From positions 3,038,001 through 3,102,000 of the forward strand of contig NZ_CP053928.1 in the NCBI RefSeq assembly GCF_014108865.1: DNA of 64,000 nucleotides, read 5' to 3'. The position numbers and the translations under genes are program-made. The first letter of the stretch is position 1, and every line of letters starts with the position of its first letter. The notes below the pieces were generated by a model. It made no database searches. It was not told where the DNA came from and saw only the letters and a program-made list of their open reading frames with translations. Positions 53,048 through 61,959 of the stretch are shown in pieces. This DNA is from Nocardioides sp. WS12. Its GTDB lineage: Bacteria; Actinomycetota; Actinomycetes; Propionibacteriales; Nocardioidaceae.

Positions 53048-54435
53048 AGTCGACCGACGGGCCTGCGGGCATCGCCGATCTCACACCACTGAACCGGGCC
53101 AAGGAACAGCGCGCCTGGTTCTTCTACGACTGGGCCAACTCGGCGTTCGCCACCACGATCGCCGGCGTCCTGTTCGCGCCGTACCTCATCTCGATCGCGG
53201 AGAAGGCCGCCTGTGGCTTCGTCAGCGAGGACGACCACAAGTGCCGTCAGAGCCTCGAGTTGCTCGGGCTCTCGATCTCGCCTGGCTCCCTGCCGTCGTA
53301 CGTCATCACCCTCTCCACCGTGCTCGGAGCGCTGCTCTACCCATTGATCGGCGCCCTCGCCGACCGCACCGCCCGCAAGCCCACACTGCTCGCCGGCTTC
53401 GCCTGGACCGGCGCTGCTGCGGCCGGCCTGCTGTTCTTCCTGGTCGATGACAACTGGCTGTTCGGCAGCATCGTCTTCATCGTGGCCAACCTGGCGTTCG
53501 GCGCCTCGACCGTCATCAATGACGCGATCTTGCCGATCATCTCCGAGGAGTGGGAGCGAGATCGCGTCTCCTCCATCGGCTGGGCCTACGGGTACGCCGG
53601 CGGTGGACTGCTGTTGGCAGTGAACTTCGGCGTCGTCACCTTCCATGACTCCCTTGGCCTGAGTACGGCGACCGCGGTCCGGCTCTGCATGCTCTCCGGT
53701 GCCATCTGGTGGGCAGCGTGGACGGTCATCCCGTGGCGCGGCATCAAGCACCATCCCCCGGCAGCCGTCGAGCACGTGGAGGGCGGCATCGTCGCCCGCT
53801 CGTTCGGCCAGCTGTTCGCGACGCTGAAGGACCTGCGCAACTACCCCGTCGCGCTGACCTTCCTGGTCGCCTACCTGTTCTTCAACGACGGCATCCAGAC
53901 GGTCATCGGGTCGGCCGCCATCTTCGGCGAGAAGGAGCTCGGCTTCGCGACCGGAACTGTCCTCGGCACGTACCTGCTCGTTCAGTTCGTGGCCGTCTTC
54001 GGTGCCGTCGGGTTCGGCCGCCTGGCACGGCGCCATGGCGCGAAGAAGGTCATCCTCTGGGGCCTGTGCATCTGGATGGTCATCGTCAGCGCCGCCTTCT
54101 TCATCCCGGACGAGACGCTGTGGCCCTTCCTGCTGCTGGCCGTCGCGATCGGCGTGGTCCTCGGTGGCACCCAGGCGCTTGCCCGGTCCTACTTCTCCCT
54201 GTTCATCCCGAAGGGCAAGGAGGCCGAGTACTTCAGCCTCTACCACGCCATGGACCGCGGGACGTCCTGGTTCGGAACGCTCACGTTCGGGCTGGTCTAC
54301 CAGTTCTCCGGCTCCTACCGGCCGGCGATCTTCGCGCTGATCGCGTTCTTCGTGATCGGGGCCCTGCTGCTCCTCCGGGTGGACACCGAGCGGGGCATCC
54401 GAGAGGCTGGCAACACCCCACCGCCCGTGATCTGA
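53044..54435 (+). CDS. MFS transporter (UMF1/Atg22-like)
   Basis: A 463-residue MFS transporter with about 12 transmembrane segments. The signature AWFFYDWANSAFATTIAGVL and the conserved ADRTARKP and GGTQALARSYFS motifs identify the UMF1 group (Atg22-like). ATG at 53044 overlaps the GDPD stop. In the same operon as GDPD, it may transport a breakdown product such as a glycerophosphodiester or polyol, but the family's substrates are unknown. Confidence 0.85.
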   Translation: MKSTDGPAGIADLTPLNRAKEQRAWFFYDWANSAFATTIAGVLFAPYLISIAEKAACGFVSEDDHKCRQSLELLGLSISPGSLPSYVITLSTVLGALLYPLIGALADRTARKPTLLAGFAWTGAAAAGLLFFLVDDNWLFGSIVFIVANLAFGASTVINDAILPIISEEWERDRVSSIGWAYGYAGGGLLLAVNFGVVTFHDSLGLSTATAVRLCMLSGAIWWAAWTVIPWRGIKHHPPAAVEHVEGGIVARSFGQLFATLKDLRNYPVALTFLVAYLFFNDGIQTVIGSAAIFGEKELGFATGTVLGTYLLVQFVAVFGAVGFGRLARRHGAKKVILWGLCIWMVIVSAAFFIPDETLWPFLLLAVAIGVVLGGTQALARSYFSLFIPKGKEAEYFSLYHAMDRGTSWFGTLTFGLVYQFSGSYRPAIFALIAFFVIGALLLLRVDTERGIREAGNTPPPVI

Positions 54436-54471
54436 CGTGACGGCGGACACCCGCCCGGTTTGCGAAAGGCT

Positions 54472-54497
54472 GGAACCTTTTACCGGCGGGTAGCGTT
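54472..54497 (+). promoter_or_regulatory. sigma-R/SigH-like promoter of rbpA
   Basis: GGAAC (54472-54476) and GTT (54495-54497) are separated by 18 bases, matching the sigma-R/SigH consensus (GGAA-C/T, 18 bases, GTT). It is 38 bases upstream of the rbpA ATG. In Streptomyces rbpA is a member of the sigma-R thiol-stress regulon, so the site is consistent with known regulation. Confidence 0.7.
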
Positions 54498-54534
54498 GAC
54501 AGATCAGAGACGAAACACGGGAGGTGGAGTTCTC

Positions 54535-54924
54535 ATGGCTGAGCGGACATTGCGGGGCGCCCGACTGGGGGGCCAGTCGTTCGAGGACGAGCGCGGAATT
54601 GAGTTTGCGGCTCGCCAGCAGGTGGGTTATCGCTGCACCCAGGGACACGAGTTCGAGATCACCATGTCGATCGAGGCCGACGTGCCCGCGGTGTGGGAGT
54701 GCCCGCGCTGCGGAGCCGAGGGCGAGAGCACCTCGGGCATCGAGCGTGAAGTGAAGGTCGAGAAGCCCCAGCGCACCCACTGGGACATGTTGCTGGAGCG
54801 GCGCTCGGAGAAGGAGCTCGAAGAGATCCTCACCGAGCGGCTGGAGTTGCTGCGTGGCGGCGAGATCGGTCCGGCGCACCTGCACCGGGCCAACGCTCGC
54901 AAGCGGAAGGCCGCCAAGGCCTGA
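54535..54924 (+). CDS. rbpA: RNA polymerase-binding protein RbpA
   Basis: A 129-residue actinobacterial RNA polymerase factor that binds primary sigma and stabilises open complexes. The start MAERTLRGARLGGQSFEDER, core YRCTQGHEFEITM with ECPRCG (zinc-type cysteines), and the C-terminal sigma-interaction helix (THWDMLLERRSEKELEEILT) are all typical. A strong GGGAGGTGGAG ribosome site lies before the ATG. A sigma-R-like promoter precedes it. It ends in a terminator hairpin that overlaps its stop. Confidence 0.95.
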   Translation: MAERTLRGARLGGQSFEDERGIEFAARQQVGYRCTQGHEFEITMSIEADVPAVWECPRCGAEGESTSGIEREVKVEKPQRTHWDMLLERRSEKELEEILTERLELLRGGEIGPAHLHRANARKRKAAKA

Positions 54925-54939
54925 CGCTGTCGTCAGGCC
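54918..54939. terminator. bidirectional terminator hairpin between rbpA and fxsA
   Basis: GGCCTGACG (54918-54926) pairs perfectly with CGTCAGGCC (54931-54939) around a four-base loop. It overlaps the rbpA stop codon and abuts the convergent fxsA stop. No U-tract follows. Confidence 0.7.
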
Positions 54940-55413
54940 CTACTCGGGATCGACGACCTCGCCCCGGACCACGTCGCCCTGCGGCGGTGTTCCGGGGCTT
55001 GTTCGCGTTCCGGGCCCCGTTCGAATCGTGATCCGGTTGACGGCGTACGACGTCAGCAACCCGCGGAACAGCGGGCGGGTGATCGGCAGGATCAGCAGGA
55101 TGCCGAGGATGTCGGTCACGAACCCGGGGCTGAGCATGAAGGCTCCGCCCAGCACCACCAGCACGCCGTCGGCGAGTTCACGGGCGGGCATCTGACCGGT
55201 CTGCAGTCGCGCCTGGAGCGCCTGCCAGGCGCGCCGACCCTCCCGCTTGATCAGCCAGGCGCCGATGATGCTGTCGAGCACCAGCAGCAGGATCGTCCAC
55301 CAGGGACCGATCGCCTGACCGACCTGGATGAGCACGAAGATCTCCAGGATCGGCATCACGACGAACGCCAGGAACAGCACCAGCGCTGCCCGGCGCCCGC
55401 CTCGTCTCACCAT
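54940..55413 (-). CDS. fxsA: FxsA family membrane protein
   Basis: A 157-residue membrane protein with the FxsA pattern: three to four hydrophobic segments (AALVLFLAFVVMPILEIFVL, WWTILLLVLDSIIGAWLIKR, VLVVLGGAFMLSPGFVTDIL) and the conserved GREGRRAW-like loop. In E. coli FxsA suppresses F-plasmid exclusion of T7; its cellular role in actinobacteria is unknown. The ATG at 55413 gives the short basic start MVRRGGRRA. It lies 19 bases after the mannosyltransferase gene on the same strand. Confidence 0.85.
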   Translation of the reverse strand: MVRRGGRRAALVLFLAFVVMPILEIFVLIQVGQAIGPWWTILLLVLDSIIGAWLIKREGRRAWQALQARLQTGQMPARELADGVLVVLGGAFMLSPGFVTDILGILLILPITRPLFRGLLTSYAVNRITIRTGPGTRTSPGTPPQGDVVRGEVVDPE

Positions 55414-55432
55414 GTCGACCCCATGCCCCACC

Positions 55433-56188
55433 TCATCGACGCAGCCGCGCCTTGAACTTGCTCCAGCGCTCACGCAGGCCCCACGCGGTGATCCGCTTGA
55501 GGGATTCGATGGCGACCTGGCCGCTCATCTTCGACTCGCCGCGCACCCGCTCGACGAACTCGATCGGAACCTCGCGCACCGTCATACCGCCGCGCAGGGT
55601 GCGGGTGACCATGTCGGTCTGGAAGACGTAGCCGGTCGACTTGACCTCCTGGAGACGGATCTTCTCCAGGGTGGTCCGCCGGAACAGCCGGTAGCCGGCC
55701 GTGGCGTCGCGGACCGAGATGCCGAGCAGGATGCGGACGTAGAGATTCCCGCCGCGGGACAGCACCTCGCGCTGCCACGGCCAGTTGACGACCGAGCCAC
55801 CGGGAATCCAGCGCGATCCGATGACCAGGTCGGCGTCGGCCAGGCCCGCCAGCAGGCGGTGCAGCTGTTCGGGCTGGTGCGAGCCGTCGGCGTCCATCTC
55901 GCCGATGACGTCGTAGCCGGCGGTGATCGCCCAGTCGAAGCCGGCGAGGTACGCCGCCCCGAGCCCGCCCTTGGCGGTGCGGTGCAGCACGTGGATCTGC
56001 GGGTCCTCGGCGGCCAACTCGTCCGCAACACGGCCGGTGCCGTCCGGGGATCCGTCGTCGACGACGAGGACGTCGAGGCTGGGCTGGGCGAGACGGAGCC
56101 GGCCGACGATCCAGGCGAGGTTCTCTGCCTCGTTGAACGTCGGAACGACCATGACAGTGCGGCCCAGGTCTGGGATGTGATCAGGCAA
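55433..56188 (-). CDS. ppm1: polyprenol-phosphate mannosyltransferase (Ppm1/DPM1-like)
   Basis: A 251-residue GT2 enzyme that transfers mannose from GDP-mannose to polyprenyl phosphate for lipoglycan and protein mannosylation. Seen are VVPTFNEAENL, VVDDGSPDGTG, EMDADGSHQPEQLHRLL (Asp-x-Asp) and DATAGYRLFRR. The TTG at 56188 is chosen because it overlaps the Lnt stop by eight bases; ATG 56152 would remove twelve residues. In M. tuberculosis Lnt and Ppm1 are one polypeptide (Rv2051c); here they are adjacent separate genes. Confidence 0.9.
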   Translation of the reverse strand: MPDHIPDLGRTVMVVPTFNEAENLAWIVGRLRLAQPSLDVLVVDDGSPDGTGRVADELAAEDPQIHVLHRTAKGGLGAAYLAGFDWAITAGYDVIGEMDADGSHQPEQLHRLLAGLADADLVIGSRWIPGGSVVNWPWQREVLSRGGNLYVRILLGISVRDATAGYRLFRRTTLEKIRLQEVKSTGYVFQTDMVTRTLRGGMTVREVPIEFVERVRGESKMSGQVAIESLKRITAWGLRERWSKFKARLRR

Positions 56189-57698
56189 CGGTTTCCTCCT
56201 CCGTGAACCCGGCCGACTCTTGCCTACGACGGTACGCGAAAGCGCCACACACGAGAGCAGCAAGGGTCATCACGGTGAACAACCGGGACGGCCACGCTCC
56301 CCAGCGCATCGCCGGGGTCAGGTCGGTGCTCAGACCGACCTCCTGGACCAGAACGGTGGTGGTGCGCGGCTCCGCCGACGCAACGACCGCGCCGTCGGGC
56401 CCGATCACGCCGCTGCGCCCGTTCGTCGAGGCGACCGCGAGCCATCGACCGGCCTCGATCGCCCGCATCCGGGTGATCGCGAACTGCTGCTCGATCTGGT
56501 GGGTGAAGATGAAGCTCGCGTTGCTCGTCTGGACGGTCAGCAACTCGGCGCCGTCCCGCACCTGGGCGGGCATGACGTCGTCGTACGCGACGTCGAAGCA
56601 GATGGCGTCGGCGAGGTCGACGCCCGCGACGCGGAGCGGTGTCTGGCGGGTGCCGCTCTTCATGTCGCGCGAGACCAGGGCGAGTTGCCCGAACTTCGGG
56701 TCCCAGTAGCGACGGAACGGGATGTATTCGCCGTACGGCACCGGGTGCTGCTTGGTGTAGCGGTCACCCGGGCCGCTCACTGGGTCCCACACGATGCCCT
56801 GGTTGAGGATGTGCTCCTCGCCGTCGTCGACGATGCCGCCGACGATCACCGGCACCCCGATGCTGGTCACGGCGTCGTGGATCCCCCGGTTGACCGGGGC
56901 GTCGAGGAACGGGTCGACCGCCGTCGAGTTCTCGGGCCACAGCACGAAGTCGGGCTTCGGGCGGGTGCCGGCTGCAACGTCCGCCGCGAGCTGCAGCGTC
57001 GCGTCGACGTGGTTCTCCGTGACCCCCCGCGGATCGAACAGGATGTCGTTGCCCGGACCGGGCACGTCGCCCTGCACCACGGCCACCGTCGTGGTGCCCG
57101 TCTCCTGGACGTCGTACGACAGGACAGCAGGGGTGATGAGGAGCGCCAGGACGCCCACCAGGGCGCCCGCACGCACCCGCCGCTCCCCTGTGTCGGACTC
57201 GACGAGATGGGCCAGCAGGAAGCCCGTGAGTGCCAGCAGGAAGGACAGCCCGGTCATCCCGACGTAGGCGACGGCGGGCGCGGTCGGGGTGTCGATGGCA
57301 GCGAACGCCAACCGGCCCCAGGGCAGGCCGCTGAACGGCCAGCCGCCGCGGAACGTCTCCATCGTGGTCCACGCCGCGGCCAGCCACACGGGAGCGGCTG
57401 GCAGGCGGCGGAGCACGGGTACGGCGAGGCCGAGCAGGCCGTAGAAGAGCGCTTCGAAGGCCGACAGCACCACCCAGGCGTCCGGCCCGACCGACGTCCG
57501 CATCCACGCGAGGTGGGTGAACATGAACCCGGCACCGAACAACACACCCAGCACGCCGGACCGGCGCACCGTGAGATCGCGCATCACGAGGGCGAAGCAG
57601 GCGACGCCGAAGGGCAGCAGCCAGGCGAGCGCGAGCGGTTCGAACGAGGCGGCCAGCAGGACCCCGCCGAACACCGCGAAGAAGGAGCGCTGCAGCAC
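56181..57698 (-). CDS. lnt: apolipoprotein N-acyltransferase
   Basis: A 505-residue membrane enzyme that adds the third acyl chain to lipoproteins. The N-terminal half has six or so transmembrane segments; the nitrilase-like half has catalytic Glu (LWPENSTAVDP), Lys (YTKQHPVPYGEYIPFRR) and Cys (ADAICFDVAYDDVM). It precedes ppm1, overlapping by eight bases, so the two are expressed together. Several lipoproteins in this window are plausible substrates. Confidence 0.93.
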   Translation of the reverse strand: MLQRSFFAVFGGVLLAASFEPLALAWLLPFGVACFALVMRDLTVRRSGVLGVLFGAGFMFTHLAWMRTSVGPDAWVVLSAFEALFYGLLGLAVPVLRRLPAAPVWLAAAWTTMETFRGGWPFSGLPWGRLAFAAIDTPTAPAVAYVGMTGLSFLLALTGFLLAHLVESDTGERRVRAGALVGVLALLITPAVLSYDVQETGTTTVAVVQGDVPGPGNDILFDPRGVTENHVDATLQLAADVAAGTRPKPDFVLWPENSTAVDPFLDAPVNRGIHDAVTSIGVPVIVGGIVDDGEEHILNQGIVWDPVSGPGDRYTKQHPVPYGEYIPFRRYWDPKFGQLALVSRDMKSGTRQTPLRVAGVDLADAICFDVAYDDVMPAQVRDGAELLTVQTSNASFIFTHQIEQQFAITRMRAIEAGRWLAVASTNGRSGVIGPDGAVVASAEPRTTTVLVQEVGLSTDLTPAMRWGAWPSRLFTVMTLAALVCGAFAYRRRQESAGFTEEETVA

Positions 57699-58123
57699 TC
57701 GCCGAGCCTAGTCGGCACCTTCACGAGCCATGGCATCAGGCTCGGAAGGGGCCGGGTCTCCTTCGGGCCATCGCGACTTTCGACTGGCGGCCGATGTGCG
57801 CGACGTTGTCTAGGGAGGTCCGGACCCTTCCGGTTCGCTCTCGAGGAGCGAACCGACCTCCGCGAACCGATGTCGGGTGGAGTTGGTGCTACTCCCCCGA
57901 CGCCCGGCCACTCGGACGTCGGTCCGCCTGCCACGACCTGCACGAGCGAACGAATCCGTACTCTGGTCAGCCACGCCTTGCCTGTCAACCGCCTGCTGAC
58001 CTGCACTGATACGTGTTCTCGCAGGTCAGCGCGGGATCACTGGCCCGGAAAAAACTCCAAAAAACATCGGAGACACCGGCGTGTCGCGAGCGGCGCGCCG
58101 AGGGCACTTCCGAACGGTGACGC
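57699..58123. other. 425-bp noncoding gap with multiple strong hairpins (candidate structured RNA or repeat)
   Basis: No convincing gene. Three perfect or near-perfect stems occur: a 10-bp stem CGGTTCGCTC/GAGCGAACCG (57831-57840, 57846-57855) enclosed by GGAGGTC/GACCTCC (57814-57820, 57855-57861); GTCGGG and GGAGT with ACTCC and CCCGAC (57872-57901, one bulged T); and CTGACCTGC/GCAGGTCAG (57996-58004, 58021-58029). A-runs at 58051-58068 are odd in this GC-rich DNA. It lies upstream of lnt and downstream of the Lrp gene. A structured leader RNA or a dispersed repeat are the two readings. Confidence 0.5.
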
Positions 58124-58588
58124 TCAGCCGGAAACCGGACGGTTCTCGTAGTACGTCGAGAGCACGATCGTCGTGTGCGTCGAGACGTTGGCCACCGTGC
58201 GGATCCGCCCCAGCAGCCCTTCCATCTGGGCGGGCGACGTCGTCCGCACCTTGAGGATGTAGGACTCCTCGCCGGCCACCGACCAGCACGACTCGATCTC
58301 CGGCATGCCCACCAGTCGCTCGGGGCAGTCGTCCGGCTGGGACGGGTCGATCGGGCGGATGGCGATGAACGCCGTGAGGGGCAGGCCGATCTCGGCGTAG
58401 TTGACCGTCGCGCCGTAGCCGAGGATGAGACCGCGCTGTTCGAGGCGCTTGACGCGCTGGTGCACGGCTGAGGTGGAGAGGCCCGTGGTCCGTCCGAGAT
58501 CGGTGTAGGACATCCGCCCGTCCTTGGCCAGGAGCTCCAGGATCTGCCGATCGATGACCTCGACCGCTGGATTGATGCTCTGGCTCAC
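58124..58588 (-). CDS. Lrp/AsnC-family transcriptional regulator
   Basis: A 154-residue regulator: N-terminal helix-turn-helix (IDRQILELLAKDGRMSYTDL, TTGLSTSAVHQRVKRLEQRG) and a C-terminal RAM/ferredoxin-like effector domain (ESCWSVAGEESYILKVRTTS). Lrp/AsnC proteins sense amino acids. The ligand cannot be read here. It is followed by the hairpin-rich gap and diverges from the exonuclease gene with 70 bases between starts. Confidence 0.88.
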   Translation of the reverse strand: MSQSINPAVEVIDRQILELLAKDGRMSYTDLGRTTGLSTSAVHQRVKRLEQRGLILGYGATVNYAEIGLPLTAFIAIRPIDPSQPDDCPERLVGMPEIESCWSVAGEESYILKVRTTSPAQMEGLLGRIRTVANVSTHTTIVLSTYYENRPVSG

Positions 58589-58658
58589 GGGGTCAGCCTA
58601 GGGCAGGCCGGCGTCGGCACCGGCCACATCTCGCTGTGGGGCCCTAGGCTGGGCCGCG

Positions 58659-59588
58659 ATGACCGATCGACTGATGCTCCTCGACACCGCCAGCATGTAC
58701 TTCCGCGCCTACTTCGGATCGCCCGAGATCCTCGCGCCCGACGGCACGAACGTGAATGCGGTGCGTGGCCTGCTGGGCTACATCTCGAGCCTGGTGGAGC
58801 AGTACGAGCCCACCCATCTCGTCTGCTGCTGGGACGACGACTGGCGTCCGCAGTGGCGCGTCGACCTCATCCCCACCTACAAGGCGCACCGCGTCGTCAC
58901 CGAGGTCGCGGATGCTCCGGATGTCGAAGAGGTGCCCGACCCGCTCGGGTTGCAGGTGCCGATCATCCGCGAGGTGCTCGCGGCGTTCGGTATCGCCGTG
59001 ATCGGAGCGCCCGGTTACGAGGCCGACGACGTCATCGGGACCCTGGCCACCGGTGCAGGCATGCCCGTGGACGCGGTGACCGGCGACCGCGACCTCTTCC
59101 AGTTGGTCGACGACGCCGCCGGGGTCCGGATTCTGTACATCGGCAAGGGCGTCGGGCGGCACGAGCGCGTCGACGAGGCCTGGGTCCTGGAGAAGTACGG
59201 CGTCCGCGCCGACCAGTACGCGGACTTCGCCACGTTGCGCGGGGACGCGTCCGACGGACTGCCCGGTGTGAAGGGTGTCGGCGACAAGACGGCCGCCTCG
59301 CTGCTCCAGAAGTACGACGACGTCGCCGGTGTCCGCGCGGCGGTCGACGACCCGGGCAGCGATCTCGGCCCCGGCCCGCGGCTCAAGATCCGGGAAGCGT
59401 CGTCGTACCTCGACGTGGCCCCGAAGGTCGTCGCGGTCGCTCGCGACATCGATCTCCCCCGCGGCGATGCCCTGGCACTCCCCCGCACGCCCGTCGATCC
59501 GGACGCCCTGGTGGCGCTCGCGGAGCGGTGGTCGCTGGCCTCGCCGGTCACGCGACTCACGAATGTTCTTTCCGGGACTACTTCGTAA
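58659..59588 (+). CDS. 5'-3' exonuclease (flap endonuclease-like)
   Basis: A 309-residue protein homologous to the 5'-nuclease domain of DNA polymerase I, without polymerase. The acidic metal-binding residues are seen in LMLLDTASMYFRAYF, LVCCWDDDWRP, GYEADDVIGTL and VTGDRDLFQLV; the helix-hairpin-helix is DGLPGVKGVGDKTAASLL. It would process flaps or RNA primers. The start is ATG with no clear Shine-Dalgarno sequence, so a leaderless message is possible. Confidence 0.9.
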   Translation: MTDRLMLLDTASMYFRAYFGSPEILAPDGTNVNAVRGLLGYISSLVEQYEPTHLVCCWDDDWRPQWRVDLIPTYKAHRVVTEVADAPDVEEVPDPLGLQVPIIREVLAAFGIAVIGAPGYEADDVIGTLATGAGMPVDAVTGDRDLFQLVDDAAGVRILYIGKGVGRHERVDEAWVLEKYGVRADQYADFATLRGDASDGLPGVKGVGDKTAASLLQKYDDVAGVRAAVDDPGSDLGPGPRLKIREASSYLDVAPKVVAVARDIDLPRGDALALPRTPVDPDALVALAERWSLASPVTRLTNVLSGTTS

Positions 59589-59726
59589 CACCGATTTCAT
59601 TCCATTTGGTAGTAGTTGGAAATCAGCCCTTCCTAGGTTCATCGCCACCGGGGCACGACGCCGTGCCCCATGGCTCCGAGCCTGCAGCCCGAGACTGCAG
59701 GCCGATGACCGAGAGGGTCCACCCAC

Positions 59727-60971
59727 GTGTTGCATTCCCGCACCCGCCTTGCGACAGGCACCGTCCTCGCGCTCACCGCAGCGCTCAGCCTGAGCGCCTG
59801 TGGTGGCACCAAGTCCGGAGAGGAGAGCGCGGTCGAGAGCTGCGTCGACACCTCCGGTGACACCATCGAGCTCGGGTTCCTCAACTCCACCTCCGGTGCG
59901 ATGGCGATCAGCGAGCAGACCGTTCGCGACTCGCTCTCGATGGCCGCTGAGGAGATCAACGCCGACGGCGGCATCCTCGGCAAGGAGATCAAGTTCGTCG
60001 AGGAGGACGGCGCCAGCGACCCCGCCATCTTCGCCGAGAAGATCGAGAAGCTGCTGACCGGCGACTGTGTCGCTGCCGTCTTCGGTGGCTGGACCTCGGC
60101 ATCGCGCAAGGCGATGCTCCCGGTGGTCGAAGCCAACAACGGCCTGCTGTTCTACCCCGTCCAGTACGAGGGCCTCGAGGCGTCGAAGAACATCTACTAC
60201 ACCGGCGCCACGACCAACCAGCAGATCATCCCGGCGATGGACTTCCTCAAGACCAAGGGCGTCAAGACGCTGTTCCTGGCGGGCTCGGACTACGTCTTCC
60301 CGCGCACGGCCAACAAGATCATCAAGCAGTACGCCGCCGAACTCGGCATCGAGATCGTGGGCGAGGAGTACGTCCCGCTGGATGACGACGACTGGACCAC
60401 GCAGGTCGCCAAGATCGTCGCGGCCAAGCCGGACTTCGTGTTCAACACGATCAACGGATCCTCGAATGTCGGCTTCATCAAGGCGTACTACGAGCAGGGC
60501 CTGACGGCGGAAAAGACGCCGATCATCTCGGTGTCGATCGCCGAGGAAGAGGCGCCGGCGATGGGCAAGGACGTCACCGGGCAGTACGCCGCATGGAACT
60601 ACTTCCAGTCCGTGAAGAGCCCGGCCAATGACGCCTTCATCAAGGCGTTCCAGGACAAGTACGGCAAGGACCGTCCGACGTCCGACCCGATGGAGGCGGC
60701 GTACACCTCGCTCTACCTCTACAAGAACCTGGTCGAGAAGGCCGAGTCCTTCGACGTGGACAAGATCAACGAGTCCGCAGACGGGGTGTCCTTCGACGCG
60801 CCGGAAGGCACGGTCGTGATCGACGGCGAGAACCACCACATCGCCAAGACCGGTCTGATCGGCCAGATCAACGCCGACAACCAGTTCGACGTGGTGTGGG
60901 ACTCCGAGAAGCCGATCGAGCCCGACCCGTTCCTCAAGGGCTACGCCTGGTGGGACCCGAGCAAGGGCTGA
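59727..60971 (+). CDS. urtA: urea ABC transporter substrate-binding protein UrtA
   Basis: A 414-residue lipoprotein: signal TGTVLALTAALSLSACGG, lipidated Cys in LSAC near residue 25, and a type I periplasmic-binding fold (IELGFLNSTSGAMAISEQTV, GGWTSASRKAMLPVVEANNG, LFYPVQYEGLEASKNIYYTG). These motifs fit UrtA of urea transporters, distinct from amino-acid binders. The start is GTG, with AGAGGG upstream. It heads the urtABCDE operon. Confidence 0.95.
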   Translation: MLHSRTRLATGTVLALTAALSLSACGGTKSGEESAVESCVDTSGDTIELGFLNSTSGAMAISEQTVRDSLSMAAEEINADGGILGKEIKFVEEDGASDPAIFAEKIEKLLTGDCVAAVFGGWTSASRKAMLPVVEANNGLLFYPVQYEGLEASKNIYYTGATTNQQIIPAMDFLKTKGVKTLFLAGSDYVFPRTANKIIKQYAAELGIEIVGEEYVPLDDDDWTTQVAKIVAAKPDFVFNTINGSSNVGFIKAYYEQGLTAEKTPIISVSIAEEEAPAMGKDVTGQYAAWNYFQSVKSPANDAFIKAFQDKYGKDRPTSDPMEAAYTSLYLYKNLVEKAESFDVDKINESADGVSFDAPEGTVVIDGENHHIAKTGLIGQINADNQFDVVWDSEKPIEPDPFLKGYAWWDPSKG

Positions 60972-60976
60972 CCTGA

Positions 60977-61019
60977 GTCGGTTCACCCCGACCCGTTCCT
61001 CCCACACCACCCGGGGTGT
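60977..61019 (+). promoter_or_regulatory. two small hairpins between urtA and urtB
   Basis: GTCGG (60977-60981) pairs with CCGAC (60988-60992), and ACACC (61004-61008) pairs with GGTGT (61015-61019). Their position after a binding-protein gene fits partial termination or mRNA stabilisation that lifts urtA above urtB-E, which is inference. Confidence 0.35.
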
Positions 61020-61074
61020 CGTGCCTACGCGGTACGGCGCCCCGGGGCTCTCCCCCCAGCCAGGAGACCCCGTC

Positions 61075-61959
61075 TTGGACGCGTTCACCACTCCCCTGCT
61101 CGCCGGCACTGCGACCGGCGCGCTCCTCCTCATCGCCGCGCTCGGCCTGGCCCTCACCTTCGGCCAGATGGGCGTCATCAACATGGCGCACGGTGAGTTC
61201 CTCATGGCCGGCGCCTACACGACCTTCCTCACGCAGCAGGTCGTCACGAACACCGACCTCTCGATCCTGGTCGCCCTGCCCATGGCCTTCCTGGTGGCAG
61301 GTGCACTCGGCCTCCTGCTCGAGGTCGCGATCATCTCGTGGATGTACCGGCGCCCCCTCGACACGCTGCTGGTGACCGTGGGGGTCAGCCTCCTGCTGCA
61401 GCAGCTCGCGAAGGACATCTTCGGAGCGCAGGGCGACCCCGTGCAGACACCGGGGTGGCTCGACGGGTTCATCAACGTCTTCGGCTATCACTGGCCGTAC
61501 CGGCAGATGTTCACGATCCTGCTCGCGCTCGCCGCCCTCGGCGCGCTCGGGCTCCTGTTGAAGTACACCGCCTACGGTCGCCAGATCCGCGCGACCGTGC
61601 AGAACCGCGACCTCGCGGAGACGATGGGGGTTTCGACCCGCACCATCGACCGGGTCACGTTCTTCGTCGGCTCCGGACTCGCGGGTGTGGGCGGAGTCGC
61701 GGTCTCGCTGATCTCCGGAACGAACCCGAACCTCGGGACGACGTACATCATCTCGGCGTTCCTCGTCGTGGTGGCCGGAGGACTCGGACAGCTCAAGGGC
61801 ACCGTCATCGCGGCGTTCGCCGTCGGGATCGTGACGGCGTTCTTCACCGACTGGTTCAGCTCGAGCATGGCGCAGGTGTTCACGTTCGCGCTCGTCGTGA
61901 TCTTCCTCCAGCTCAAGCCCCAGGGCCTGTTCACCGTGCGCACGAGGGGGCTGGCATGA
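61075..61959 (+). CDS. urtB: urea ABC transporter permease UrtB
   Basis: A 294-residue LivH-type permease with eight or so transmembrane segments (LAGTATGALLLIAALGLALT, FGQMGVINMAHGEFLMAGAY, PNLGTTYIISAFLVVVAGGL). TTG 61075 is preferred to GTG 61021 because AGGAGA stands seven bases upstream and the mature membrane start follows. It overlaps urtC as ATGA. Length fits the bacterial UrtB without the long N-terminal extension seen in some species. Confidence 0.93.
   Translation: MDAFTTPLLAGTATGALLLIAALGLALTFGQMGVINMAHGEFLMAGAYTTFLTQQVVTNTDLSILVALPMAFLVAGALGLLLEVAIISWMYRRPLDTLLVTVGVSLLLQQLAKDIFGAQGDPVQTPGWLDGFINVFGYHWPYRQMFTILLALAALGALGLLLKYTAYGRQIRATVQNRDLAETMGVSTRTIDRVTFFVGSGLAGVGGVAVSLISGTNPNLGTTYIISAFLVVVAGGLGQLKGTVIAAFAVGIVTAFFTDWFSSSMAQVFTFALVVIFLQLKPQGLFTVRTRGLA

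Noticed and set aside
52381..54885. 834-codon minus frame opposite GDPD, MFS and rbpA
   Set aside because: All three + strand genes have intact family motifs and coupled starts; the antisense frame has none.
57584..58006. 140-codon minus frame across the hairpin-rich gap
   Set aside because: It runs into lnt in a different frame, lacks a ribosome site and is made of the inverted-repeat arms, so coding is unlikely.
59585..59623. Possible GlnR nitrogen-regulation boxes before urtA (GTAAC and GAAAT half-sites)
   Set aside because: The spacing between the half-sites does not fit the known GlnR pattern, and the first half overlaps the exonuclease stop codon.
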